Shown piece by piece: positions 20,101 to 30,700 of a DNA stretch of 64,000 nucleotides (position 1 is the stretch's first letter; each line of letters begins with the position of its first letter). The notes below the pieces were generated by a model. That model had not been told where the DNA came from. It searched no databases and saw nothing but the letters and a program-made list of their open reading frames with translations. This DNA is from Klebsormidium nitens. Taxonomy: Eukaryota; Streptophyta; Klebsormidiophyceae; Klebsormidiales; Klebsormidiaceae. The DNA lies in the NCBI GenBank assembly GCA_000708835.1, contig DF237255.1:1-64000 (forward strand), read 5' to 3'. The position numbers and the translations under genes were made by a program.

Positions 20101-22831
20101 AGAGAACTAGACGAGCGGCCGACGCCGCTGACGATCCGCGATCGCATGCGGCGCGGCAAGGAGCGTCTGGTTGCCTTCTACCAAAGTCGTACCCCTATAC
20201 CATCTACTAGTCCCTAAAATCCTACAACCCCTCTCCTTGGCAGAGAGCTAAACGAGCGGCCGACGCCGCTAATGATCCGCGACCGGATGCGGCGCAGCAT
20301 GGAGCCGCTGGGCTTCTTGAAAACTCGAAAGCTGCACTAGAAGCCGAGAACCGTAACCCACTTTTTGTAAAGCCCTAAAACTTCAGAACCCTTGTACTTT
20401 GTAGTGCACTAGACGAGTGGCCGACGCCGTTGATGATCTGCAACCGGATGCGGCGCGGCAGAGAGCAGCTCGGCGCCTTTTGCAGGAATCAATTCCTCTT
20501 AACTTTGAGCTGGAGTAACCAACACAACGTTCAACTTATTATCCTGAAGGTCCGTCTTTGAGTCGTCTCCGTGCTAAAGCTTTCTCTCTGTATCCCACCA
20601 GTGAACTGGACGAGCGGCCGACGCCGCTGATGATCCGCGATCGCATGCGGCGCGGCNNNNNNNNNNNNNNNNNNNNNNNNNNNNNNNNNNNNNNNNNNNN
20701 NNNNNNNNNNNNNNNNNNNNNNNNNNNNNNNNNNNNNNNNNNNNNNNNNNNNNNNNNNNNNNNNNNNNNNNNNNNNNNNNNNNNNNNNNNNNNNNNNNNN
20801 NNNNNNNNNNNNNNNNNNNNNNNNNNNNNNNNNNNNNNNNNNNNNNNNNNNNNNNNNNNNNNNNNNNNNNNNNNNNNNNNNNNNNNNNNNNNNNNNNNNN
20901 NNNNNNNNNNNNNNNNNNNNNNNNNNNNNNNNNNNNNNNNNNNNNNNNNNNNNNNNNNNNNNNNNNNNNNNNNNNNNNNNNNNNNNNNNNNNNNNNNNNN
21001 NNNNNNNNNNNNNNNNNNNNNNNNNNNNNNNNNNNNNNNNNNNNNNNNNNNNNNNNNNNNNNNNNNNNNNNNNNNNNNNNNNNNNNNNNNNNNNNNNNNN
21101 NNNNNNNNNNNNNNNNNNNNNNNNNNNNNNNNNNNNNNNNNNNNNNNNNNNNNNNNNNNNNNNNNNNNNNNNNNNNNNNNNNNNNNNNNNNNNNNNNNNN
21201 NNNNNNNNNNNNNNNNNNNNNNNNNNNNNNNNNNNNNNNNNNNNNNNNNNNNNNNACGAGCGGCCGACGCCGCTGATGATCCGCGATCGCATGCGGCGCG
21301 GCAAGGAGCAGTTGGTAGCGTTCTACAAAGCGCCTAACTTCTCCCTAACACTAACAGTGAAAATGCCTAAAAACCCTTTATTCTGAGATATGAAAACCTC
21401 GTCTTAGTCCAGTGACTGGACGAGCAGCCGACGCCGCTGATGATTCGTGACCGCATACGGCGCCGCAAGGAGCAATTGGACGCCGTTGGCAGAAATTAGA
21501 ACCCTTTCCTAAGTTCACGACTTCCTACCCTGCAGTGAACTAGACGAGCGGCCAACGCCGCTGATGATCCGCGATCGCATGCGGCGCGGCAAGGAGCGTC
21601 TGGGCGACGACGACCGACCTTTCCCGGACATCCCGAGCCGCAAGGAGGAGTGGCGCGCGGAGAACGCGGTCCAGAACGCGCTCGTCGAGGCCGCGCTGCA
21701 AGCAGAAAAAGATGCGGAGGAGGCAGCGAAAGCCGCGCAGGTGGCCGCGGAGCGGCGGGCGGCGGGAATTGCGGAGACTGGAGATGGTACGTTAACGTCT
21801 TGATTTTGGGGATTTTTGAGGATGGGGGTGTTAGGGCGCTAAGAGGAAGATATTGCTTGTTCTGAGGGTTGAAAGACTGTGGGAGTCGCTTGAAGGGCGC
21901 AGAAGAGGCGGCCGGGGAGCGACGGGGGGCGGCTATTGCGGGAACAGGAAACGGTAAGTGGTTTGAGTGTTTTGTCGGGTGAAGCTTAACCTTATGGGGT
22001 CACGAAGGCTTTTTGATGTTAGGAGTAAGTTGCGGAGGAGGCTGCCGCGGAGCGACGGGCGGCGGGTTGCGCGAAGAGGAGATGGTACGTTACTGGCTTC
22101 TTTGCGCGGATTTCAGGATTTCTGTGTTTTAGGCCACAGGAGGCTCAAAGTCTGAGGCTTTGCATGTTTTGAGGGTTTTTCTACGGGTTTAGTTCCCATT
22201 CGAAAGGACGCGGAGGTGGCGGCAAAAGCCGCGCATGCGGCCACGGAGTGGCGGGCGGCGGGATTTGCGGAGACAAGAGCCTGTGAGTGACCCAATATCT
22301 TTTTGGGGTTAGCTGAAGTATACGGGTTGTACAAAGCCTTTTGAAATCGAAGAAGGACCCGGAAGAGGGCGGCCACGGAGCGGCGGGCGGCGGGAATTCC
22401 GGAAAGTAGAGACGGTACGTTCTTGTCTTGCTTTTGGGACCCCGCTGAGAAACCTGGCTTTAGACAACCCAAGGCAACCTGGTTGATTGAAACTTTTAAG
22501 GCCCTCTCTGGCTAAAGACCTTGGTTCTGAAACATCCGGTTTTATAGCAGCGACTGATCCCTTTATCCGCACATGTCAAGTCTTCTGCTGATACTGTTGC
22601 CGTCCAGATTTACAGCAGTATTTGACCAGATCAGGGTGACCGCGAGCGAGAGTGCCTCGTAATTGTCTCGCTCCTTCCACCCGTACGACTCAGAACGCCC
22701 GTGCATGAGCTCTGCGTCACGAGAATTTCTGCGCGTTTGCAGATGGAGAGTTTATCACGGACGAGGACGACGACGATTTAGAGGATCCGGACGACGACGA
22801 CTTGGACGATGAGCTGGACATCGTCACCTGA
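5146..22831 (+). CDS. pTAC10/PAP3-like S1-domain plastid transcription protein
   Basis: The family is a subunit associated with the plastid-encoded RNA polymerase. Exons: 5146-5746, 6449-6913, 7282-7400, 8452-8710, 9688-9929, 10621-10810, 11817-11965, 12550-12642, 13252-13355, 13806-13893, 14197-14270, 15015-15093, 15724-15825, 16973-17263, 18200-18256, 18721-18846 plus 19143-19291, and 21536-21786 plus 22743-22831. They sum to 3,528 bases in one frame (1,175 residues). Matches to plant pTAC10 in order: SWPPPGWEV (about residue 590), WRLFLKQYHEWRDANLERLD, GYEPGRRRVGKG, then an S1 fold from residue 707 (YELPFLERGQVYEGFVTGVD, AYGGVHDG, LGDDW) and DPFRFRYPVEMRFLDPD. The tail is highly acidic (22743-22831). 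The Ser/Arg-rich start suggests a transit peptide. Start could instead be 5104. The N-terminal half is much longer than in Arabidopsis (about 670 residues in total) and is unrecognised. Confidence is highest for 10621-14270. Confidence 0.82.
7950..8375 (+). repeat. Acceptor-side echoes of exon 8452-8710
   Basis: The functional exon begins at 8452 (frame GKQFWAQQFQQSDALMSYMR). Decayed copies of its first 60-90 bases lie upstream at about 8296-8375 (reads GERLLGAQRFQQIDALTSYL), 8093-8155 (shares the run around CCAGCAAAT and GTCATACATGCG) and, weaker, 7950-8020 (shares GCGACGCGCTG and TATGTGCG). Copies carry frameshifts relative to the exon. Copy order and spacing suggest repeated tandem duplication of acceptor plus exon start. 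Confidence 0.7.
8944..9640 (+). repeat. Five acceptor-side echoes of exon 9688-9929
   Basis: The functional exon starts at 9688 (GLIELEMNLHKEPEYVELRR, then QHEERQLEKKEWRFG). Earlier copies begin near 8946, 9096, 9230, 9386 and 9543, with spacings of 150, 134, 156, 157 and 146 bases. Most keep an AG just before the copied exon start. Divergence rises with distance: the 9543 copy has an internal deletion, the 9386 copy has a stop codon, and the 8946 copy is barely recognisable. Confidence 0.88.
10871..11515 (+). repeat. Five donor-side echoes of exon 10621-10810
   Basis: The functional exon ends with ELAFLKEGEDERDLFAEAAQ QAIEKLG and a GTGAGG donor at 10811. Copies of this 3' end start at 10871, 11007, 11153, 11284 and 11434 (spacings from the original 10732: 139, 136, 146, 131, 150 bases). 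Four keep a plausible donor (GTAGGA, GTGAGC or GTGAGCG types). Copies 10871 and 11284 remain open in the original frame; the others have indels. Confidence 0.92.
11661..11706 (+). repeat. Acceptor-side echo of exon 11817-11965
   Basis: The bases coding MEVVKQRDEL repeat the exon segment ALEVVKQSGEL found at about 11829, about 165 bases downstream. It follows an AG-containing intron end, as expected if acceptor plus exon start was duplicated once. Confidence 0.65.
12018..12132 (+). repeat. Donor-side echo of exon 11817-11965
   Basis: The frame LEHFYERRRADLEKSAGGKE near 12058-12117 is a diverged copy of LKQYHEWRDANLERLDKEGK at the 3' end of the functional exon. It lies in the following intron and retains the reading direction, but not the donor. 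Confidence 0.6.
13617..13778 (+). repeat. 81-bp tandem duplication in S1-exon intron
   Basis: Bases 13617-13697 and 13698-13778 are adjacent direct copies, differing at about one position (AGAGG versus ACAGG). The unit contains a pyrimidine stretch ending TTTTCAG followed by TTTACATGATAG. It lies within the intron 13356-13805, just before the acceptor at 13805. The near identity shows the duplication is recent. Confidence 0.9.
15935..15998 (+). repeat. Donor-side echo of exon 15724-15825
   Basis: The segment reading LTAFDLEHMTHSDQEW plus a GTAAGC donor repeats the end of the functional exon (LTAFDLEHMTHPDQEW plus GTGAGC) about 141 bases downstream. Only a few bases differ, so it is one of the younger copies and might still be spliced. 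Confidence 0.85.
16310..16800 (+). repeat. Acceptor-side echoes of exon 16973-17263
   Basis: Segments following CAG at 16313, 16557 and 16736 resemble the exon start at 16973 (LHRKGIVEQRLL); the 16557 copy is nearly identical for 35 bases. Partial copies with CTTTGCA-type acceptors occur near 16482 and 16892. The intervening text (CCTCTCACAA, CCTCACCTTCTCTGCAG) also recurs, showing that intron and exon were copied together. Confidence 0.8.
17264..17700 (+). repeat. Donor-side echoes of exon 16973-17263
   Basis: The block from about 17205 (GCCCGGGGTTTCGGTTACGA, ending GAGCGGGTGAGG) recurs at about 17360-17500 (GCCCGGGATCTTGGTTACGA, GTAAGCTGGTGAAA), and more weakly near 17540-17690. The spacing is about 150 bases. 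Both repeats continue into intron sequence containing TAACCCGCTTTGGT. Confidence 0.75.
18985..19080 (+). repeat. Acceptor-side echo of exon 19143-19291
   Basis: GCAGGGAGAGACGGCGCCG at about 18986 repeats the exon start GCAGGAGGAGACGGCGCGG at 19140, roughly 153 bases downstream. The similarity continues weakly (AGACGAGAACACTTCC) and then fades. Confidence 0.6.
19395..19470 (+). repeat. Donor-side echo of exon 19143-19291
   Basis: The segment reading PLPDIDLVIKG followed by GTGATC repeats the exon end (PLPDIDLVNKG, donor GTGAGC) about 178 bases downstream. The preceding part is less conserved. Confidence 0.8.
19803..21470 (+). repeat. Array of acceptor-side echoes of exon 21536-21786
   Basis: The functional exon starts at 21536 (ELDERPTPLMIRDRMRRGKE). 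At least eight upstream copies of its first 60-80 bases align at GACGAG positions 19811, 19965, 20110, 20251, 20412, 20609, 21255 and 21419. Spacing is 124-197 bases outside the sequence gap. Several copies retain an open frame for 20-25 codons and an AG acceptor (for example 20609 and 20110). The gap from 20657 to 21255 begins and ends inside copies, so the array probably continues through it. Confidence 0.93.
20657..21255. other. Assembly gap (599 N)
   Basis: A run of 599 undetermined bases lies inside an array of about 150-bp repeats. Both flanks are the same repeat (ATCCGCGATCGCATGCGGCG on each side), so the gap is best explained by assembly failure in the tandem array. Its true length is uncertain. 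Open frames that appear to run through it are artefacts. Confidence 0.97.
21895..22420 (+). repeat. Four donor-side echoes of exon 21536-21786
   Basis: The exon ends AAERRAAGIAETGDG with donor GTACGT at 21787. Copies of this end, each followed by a donor-like GT, lie at about 21895-21957 (GTAAGT), 22021-22085 (GTACGT), 22203-22284 (GTGAGT) and 22342-22416 (GTACGT). Frames are partly shifted. Confidence 0.88.
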
Positions 22832-24727
22832 GGAGGATCTTTACACGTGTCCTCGTATGATTGAAAAGCCGTCCTGTGCCACAGCTCGTAATGTGCACAG
22901 TCGGCGTTGTTTGGGCTGTCTCAATTTGCCCGGTGGACGAGGGGGGAGAGATTTGCTCTGCTTGAGTGAAAGCAGATCGAACCAAGTCACGCATGCTTAC
23001 TGAGCACTCAGCGCACGTTCCCGACTGTGGTGACGGGGATTTGGCACTATGTTCAGCCCCTGTCCGCGAAAGATCAGCAAAATTCGAAGCCCTTTCTCTA
23101 TGCCATCTTAGATGCACCAACTTCATAGCATGTTGCCTTCTTATCATATTACGGTAGCCTATCGTGCAGTAAGCGTCCGTTTCGGTTTTGGGGGTGCACC
23201 AACAAATTGCCATGTGTGCCCGGACGGCCATGGATAGACTTGAATTTGCTACTACGCCGCCACGGCAGCCGCGGCCGGCTACTTGAAGCGACTACAACAT
23301 ACATGCTCCCCTTGCACATGAGTGCTAGGATTGAAAAGTCATGTATACGTTTGATGCCAGGTCATGCGCGGCTTAGGCTTCCGCGTGTGAAAACCGAGGC
23401 CGCCGAGCAATTCGGCAGCTCCGCGAAGACGTGCAGCTGTACAACAACTAGCATTCGGCGCGGCGCGTGCATCAGTACCCTCAGCAGTGCATATGCATTC
23501 ATGTCTTACAGCGCTTCATAATTATACGATGTGTTGCATAGCGTGACCAAATAATCGGTTTTGAAGATGCGTTGACCTGTTCAGCCCGGGCGGCCTATGG
23601 CTCAAATCACGTGATTCAACCAATACGTACATGATGATAGGTACGTGGCAGCTACAATCACCGGGTTGAGATATCAGCCTACGTCTGCGCTCTTGGAAGT
23701 GATTTGCGCGTGCAGAATTCGCTGCAGGATTGATCACGGCAGCTTTGCACGGTTTTGTTGCTGTGGCGGCAGGCCCGGCCAGGTTTTGACATCAGTGAAG
23801 AAGTTCAACTTAGTGCGGCCGCCCCCGCCCAAAAAAAAAAACCTTTGTGGAGTCGATATATCCTTGTTGAGAAACTTAAACGCATACGCACGGCTTTTGA
23901 GCCATCGTCCGACATGCTCGTGTGCGCGACTTACTAGTGATCGAACTGCATGGCCCTCTAGTGCATTGCACGTGTGGCTGCAGCTCACCCGAAGATTACA
24001 TGTGCAACCTACTCTTCAATTACACAATGCCCACAACACATGGTTTGGCTTTATAAACAATGTTGACTGTCCTCATTACTCGCACCACGTGTCCGACTCT
24101 CCTACAGTAGCCCACCACCTCTTAGAACCCGAGGACATTGGTACGCTTTACCGTACGCGGGACTTACTAAGCAAATGCTCGGTCAATTGCGCCTACGATG
24201 ACTGTCTTACACGATCTGGATACGGGCAAACTTCCTTCCAATGCAAGCAAACTGTCGGATTCTGACCCATTTGAATGTTATGCTACGGCTCTTATCCCTG
24301 CGGCGCTCCGATCTCGGCAAAACTACAATGGAGGACCGGGTACTTGACTGACGGGTCCAAGATTATCTGCGATACTCGCGCAACCCATGCGATTTACGCT
24401 CTGTTGAATTACTCTATACAGCTCAAATGTGCTGCCCACTTTTAAGTTGATGGAACTCTATAAGACTGGAAGTCGACGTCGGCCGCTCAAATACAGTGAC
24501 TCTGAATGCTGTAGATACATGCTCCGTGCGACAAGTGTCTCCCGCGTCGGCTTTGCAGAAGCGGCAGCCTCGTCGCAACCCAATGTGCTATCTCTCAATG
24601 ACACAAACAGTGATCTGCCTCCAATGCTCGTACATCAAATCTTGCCTCACCCCTAGGTACGAAACGATAATCAGCACACTGTACATGTGTCGCACCAGAC
24701 ACCGCCCATCTGACGTCAGCGATGACG
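22832..24727. other. Intergenic region between convergent genes
   Basis: About 1.9 kb separates the 3' ends of the pTAC10-like gene and the histidine kinase. No coding exon, RNA gene or repeat array was recognised. Three TGACGTCA octamers cluster at about 24711-24766, at or just past the histidine kinase stop codon. Confidence 0.5.
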
Positions 24728-27700
24728 TCATTTTCTCCGGCCCATGTGATCCACGATGACGTCAGCCAGCTTTGCCACCTGGAGCGGTTTCGTGAGGTAC
24801 AGATCCATTCCCGCCTCGAGGCACCGCGCCTCGTCCTCCGACATCGCGTGCGCGGTCAGCGCCAGGATCAGGAGCCGCGGCCGCGCTGGCGCTCCTTCGG
24901 GCGCGCGGGCGCGCTCTGCGGCGCGGATCAGGCGCGAGGCCGCGTAGCCGTCCATCACGGGCATCTGGGAGGAGCGGTAGGCGCGTGTCAGGGTGTGGGC
25001 TTTTCAAAGGCAGTGAGCGGAGCGCTTAATCAGGACACGGGCTCAGGTTACATAGGACGTGCTTAATTATGGAACCCGATAAGTATCCTGCCCGAATAAA
25101 TTGGCCGACGAAGCGGTGAGATCCAGAGTAGATTTGGAGGCGACCGAAACGAGCTGGCTGCCAGTCGCAAAAAGGCGGTCAAAAGTTTGTTCCACCTTAC
25201 CGGAATGGCCGGAGTTGGACCCAAAGCGCCCAAAGAGATGCCGGGGTGGCGTCTGCGCTAAAATCCATTTTCGGCAATCTTGGATCAAAACGAAATTCGA
25301 GTAACGTACCGGCGTCCGTGCCTATATGCGCAGATGCGAAGTTTGGAAAATCTGGTGCGCGTTTCGATTTGCCCCGTGTTTCGTTTATCAGGCCCAATGC
25401 GCAGAATATTCATGTGGGCCCAAATGGAGAACAGTCTAAAAGGCACGCATCACAATCGTTGATGGATGCGACTCCGCTTTCAAGCGTTGTCGTTCCCTGT
25501 ACTCTTTTGAAGCACGAAGGCGGTGATTCCGATTGCGGCTGGTGCATCTCAACGTCTTCGAAGGACGTAGAGATTTCGCCGAGGCGAGCGTTGCAAATGT
25601 GCCTCCAAAAAAAGAGACACACTTTGATCCAATTCAGATAAGAACAGATGACTTGTCGGCACACCCACCTGGCAATCCATCAACACGAAGTCAAACGGCT
25701 CCGCTTCCGCGCGTCCTTGGGCCGTTCCGTCCTCCACACTCCGTCCTTCTTCCGTCCGCCCCTCCCCAGATTCCGCCGGCATTCCGCCCAGGTTCGCCGC
25801 CAGAACGGCTTCCACCGCCTGCCGCCCATTCTCCACCGTCACCACGCGCGCGCCCATCTTTTCCAAAACCCTCTGTGCCAGCTGTCGCAAAACCGGGCTG
25901 TCCTCCGCAACGAGTGCCCGGTAACCCGCTCTTTTGAACTGCTCATTGATTGCTTCCTGAGTGCCCGGTGAATTAGCTACCGGGGCCAAAGCGCCCGGGG
26001 GAAGAGCTACCAGGGACGGTGGAGTGACCGATTGGTCTTCCGCGGCCTTTTCACACTCGGGGCACTCCGGGATGTGCGGGAGTGACGCCCGCTCGCCGTT
26101 TTCGATGGCGATTCCGTTCGGTTTCCGAGCGGACGACTGTGACCGGGGGGGATCCCCTGACTCCTCCTGCCGGGCGGCGCTGAGCTCGGTGAGCAGCGCG
26201 CGCAGCCGGGAGACAAACACCGGCTTCTGCAAAACCCTGCCAAAGCCTTCCTCGTGCAGGAGCCGGCGCGCGGCCGCGGGGACCTCGTTCCCGACCAGCC
26301 ACACGACATGGGGCCCAGCAAACTGCCCGGTTCTTCCGCTCCGGGTTGTTCCGCTCCCGGTTGATCCGCTCCCGGCCGTTCCGCTCCCAGGCCATCTGAG
26401 CCCAGGACTTGTTGCGGCCTTTCCTCCTTGTTCTGACTGTAGAACAGCTGTCATTTTTGACCGTTGATTGTTGCTTGATCCGTCCAAACTCTCCCGGACC
26501 GCTCTCAACCGCTGCCCGAAAGCGTCCGGATCGGTAGCCTCTACCGTCAGCAAACCGACGTCCAAAAACACCAGATCGAAACCCGGGGTCGTTCCGTTCC
26601 GGGATGCCGTCCGGTTCTCGTCCCCAGAAATGGACCCGCCGTCAACGAACCCGGGCGAAACCAGCAGTGGGTCTCCGTCTCCGTTCTCACGAACCACACG
26701 GGCGCGCGCGCGCGAAACGCGCTCCAGAGCCGCGCCCCAATCGGCCGCGCACACCACTTCCAAACCCTGGCCCCCGAGGAAGCGCGCCGCGACAGCGCGC
26801 CCCATCGCGCCGCCCATCGCGAGCAGCGCGCGGCGGCGCGCGCGCGGTGCCGAGGTTTCACCCAGCCCCGCGATCAGGTTGCTCGACGCGCGCACGAGCG
26901 CGTGAGGGTTGCCATTCGCGGCCGCGCCGGGGAACGTGCGCCGGCGGTCTTCAAGTTTCGTCGAACTCAGCGAGCGCGCGCGCGCGGTCTCGGAGTGCGC
27001 CTTCCGGATGGTCTTCAGCCGTTGCAGCCATGCAGGCTGTTCCGCTCTAGTTGGCGACAAAAGCCCCCCAGAAGACCGCGGCGCTTCTTGGTCTCCGGGG
27101 TCAGGCGGCGGTTTCACGTTCTCTAGGTTTGGCATAACCAGCTGTTTGATGATCGGAGGGATCCCCGGCGGCCGCGCGCGCGGAAAGTGTTCTGTTGCGG
27201 CGCCCGGCGAGTGCTCCCGGGAGGATTTTCGCATGGGCAGGCGCACCCGGAAGATTGTCCCAGGGCTGGGTTTAGGCTCGATGGTTACGGTCCCGCCCAT
27301 GAGGTGCACCAGCGACTTAACGATGGTTAGGCCTAACCCGGTTCCGCCGTACAACCGGGTGGTGCTCGGGTCGGCCTGCACGAACGCCTCGAAGACGGAC
27401 GCGGCGCGCTCGGGGGGGATGCCTGGGTGAGGCGTTTAAGCAGGGTTTAGTTGAAACAAGATGGATTCTTCAAGGTTGAGAGGTTTCTTTTTGTCTTCTC
27501 ATTTCAGACGCTCGGACCATGATTTCTGATCTTGAACCGTCCGATGCTGACCTTGTCGTCGATCGGACGGTGCAAGATCTATAATCATTCTCGAAGTGTT
27601 GGAACCCGATGGCAGGTTTGTGACGCAAACAGCTGTGGGATAAGTTGCAGGTAATTGAAAAACCGCTCTAAGTGGACTTTCATCCGTGCAAAAGGCTGGC

Positions 27701-30700
27701 CGTTGGTAGATATATAAACGGTCGGAAGAACGTTCGCAAAGGGCAACGCACATCGATACAGTCAACGCGCAGATGTATAGCACGATTTCTGGTCGGAGAA
27801 CAACATTCTTCAAATTGCTTCCTTCGACACCAAAGCTTTCAAAGCAGGGCTTACCGCAGCCGCTGTCTTCGACGTCGAAGACCAGCCAGCCCTTCTCGTC
27901 GGCCGTCCGGCACCTCAAGATGACGAATCCCTCCTGCAAGCAGAACCAGGGGGCGCCTCTCAGGCGCGCGCACACGAGACAAGCTCACACAGTGACTCGT
28001 CGGAAGGTGAGCTGAATTCATCCTTTTTACCGAACGCTTAAAGTTCGGGTAAATGCAGTACATGCTGTGGCAAGGTTCAGTTCAACAGCAGCTGATTGGC
28101 AGCCAGATTGGACTTGCCTCAACATAAAAACAGTTTCAGGTCAACGTTTCGTGAGAGGCTGGGAAAATGCGCGGGCCGCAGCGGCAAGAGAAGCAACGGA
28201 TCAAGAAAGAATGCATCAAGGACAGTGGCCGGGCTCGTGAGCCCGGCAGGACAAGAATGATGATAAGCGTTGGGTGCGCTTCTGAGTATTCGCGGGCCTG
28301 CGCGCGCGTGGGCGCCGTCGCCGCGCCTAAGTAATTAGATTGGGACACGTAAGGTCCTTCCACAATGTACGGCCTTCGATTGCACGCGCGCGCGCGCGAC
28401 GCGGACACGCGCGTTCGGCGACTGAGCGGATTGGAACAAAAAGGGGGAAAGGGTGGGTCACCTTGGTAAACTTGATGGCATTGTTGAGCAGATTGGTGAA
28501 GACCTGACGGAACCGGGAGGGATCCCCGTACAGCACAGGCCCAATGTCCTCTGTCAAAAGACAACAGAGGTGGGTTTGCATAGATTCATATGGTCCGAAG
28601 AACGGCGCATTGGAGCGATAGACAATTGCCCGAGCAGTCCCTGATAGCAGACCCAATGTTCTCTCCTTTAGAAATGCCTTACTGGTTTCGCATATGTTGC
28701 AGGTAGCCTGAAAAATGACACACAAAAATGAAAGATGCACGAATTGATTCCAGGTGGACAACTCTAGCCAGGGAGCGCGCAGTGAGCGCTTCCATAAAGT
28801 TAAAACGGGATGGTATAATACAGTGATCGAATTACACGAGACCCAAACTCCTATCCACGGCAAACCATGACGTAATCTGGCACTATGCGTACATCGAGCA
28901 AAAGGACAGATGGGTTGCAAACGATTCGGTTTCAAAAATAAGCGCCTATGGGCAGCAAATATGTCAGTCCACGATCGGTTCCTCACCCGGCGCGTCCAGA
29001 ACAAGTTCGATGCCCTTGCGCGCGCTGTGCACGCTCATCATCTCAATCAGGTTTTCCATCAAGCTGACGGCGTCGAACTCCATCGCCTCCAGCGACACCT
29101 TGCCCGCTTCGATCTGCACGGTTATCAAAAGCCGGTGCGAACTCGAGCGGCATCAAGAGAACTCTGAAAACTCATTCTCCGATCAGGAGCGTGTGTGTAT
29201 CATTTACTCCTAGGAGCCGCAAGCCCACTCGTTTTCCAGTGGCGAACAAGAGCCCGAAACAAGAGCACCTGCTTCGTTGCGCATCCAATTGGATACAACA
29301 CGGCTCGTCTCGATCGAGCCAAACATGTGCTCTTCTGACCACAAGATCAACCAAGGCAAAAGTACCGACTCGAGGACGCAGTTTGTCCCTTACCATGTCG
29401 TTCAGCCGGCGTAGAAACAGGAGGATCTAAGGCTTCGCGCCCTTTCCTCCCTCTCGTTTTCTGAATTATCTATGCAAAACAGCCACGTTTCGAAGCCAAA
29501 GAACGCCGTACCTTGGAGAAATCTAGAATGTCGTTGAGCAGTCCGAGTAGGCCCGCCGCGCACTCGCGCATTTGGAGCGCGCTGTTGTGCTGCGGGGGCG
29601 TCAGGCCGTCGTCCAGCAGCAGGTCCAGCAGCCCGAGAATGCTCGCGAGCGGGCTCCGAAGCTCGTGGCTGCCATGCGCGCGCGGTAAGAGGAAAGGGTT
29701 CAGAAACAGGATGGCATTTATCTTGGAAAGAAGGGCATCATATAATTGTGAAGCGCTAGCAACTGAGCATGTGAAGAAAAGGTCTGCGCCAAATTAAGCA
29801 GCCCAAGAATGCTCGCGAGCGAACTCCGAAGCTCGTGGCTGTAGTGCGCGCGCGGAAAAGGGAGGCTTTCAGAAACAGCTTGGCAGTCTCGTAGAGAAGA
29901 GGAAAAAGAAACGCTTCTGCAAAGTGCCAGAAAACTAAGCGGGTTGAGGACAGATTTGCGCAACAGGAGTGGCAGGGACTAAGACGGAAAGCGGCAGTGG
30001 CTTGCGGCGGGAATGCAAGCGTGCGCGTGAGGAGGGTGACCCTCGAGAAACTTTCAGAGGTGACAGTACAAAACGAAGCTTTGGAAATCTGAGGAATTAC
30101 GTCTTGCTGACCTCATGTTCGCAAGGAACCTGCTTTTGGTCTCATTCCGCTCTTCCGCCCGCTTCTTGGCCTCCAGCTGCCGGATCAGCTCGTGCTTCAG
30201 CCGGATCTCCTCGCTAACCGGTTTGGTTAGCAGAACCACCAAGAAACAGCCCACCACACCGATCCCAGCCGCGCTAACCGCGATCGTCATTATCGTAACC
30301 CGCGCCTTCGCGTCGATTCGGCTCATGATCGCCTTCCGGGGCAGCACCAAGACCACCGTCATGTTGAACCCCTCGAAGCTGACGTCACGCTTCGTCACGA
30401 AGGACCGCACGCCCAGGAGCGTGACGTCAGCGTCCATGTCGACGCCGACCCCCTCTTGCGCGCGCAGAAACTTGTCGGTTGCCCGGATCACCGGGTGACT
30501 AGACTGGGCGGGCAACAGCAGCTCGTTACCGGTGCTGCTCAAGTTCTGCCCGGTGTAACCAACCGAGGACGCGAGAAGAACCGTCCCGTTGGTGACGAAA
30601 ATGATCCCGCCCTCTAGTTCTAACTCCGCCAGGTACTCCCCGACCTTTTTCAGGGAGACGACGCACCCGGCGATGCCCCGGGAAACCTGGGGGGATCCCC

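Noticed and set aside
20531-21337. Two long open frames running through the N gap on both strands
   Set aside because: Their length comes from 599 undetermined bases read as codons; the flanks are repeat copies.
19803-22420. Array considered as CRISPR because of regular repeats
   Set aside because: Units are diverged exon-intron pieces of 124-197 bases without constant repeats and unique spacers, and the genome is eukaryotic.
5104-22831. Echoes considered as assembly duplication errors
   Set aside because: Copies differ at many positions and show stops, deletions and shifts, which assembly errors would not create.
25533-27430. Several long plus-strand open frames opposite the histidine kinase
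   Set aside because: They are antisense shadows of a GC-rich coding exon with clear kinase and receiver motifs on the minus strand.
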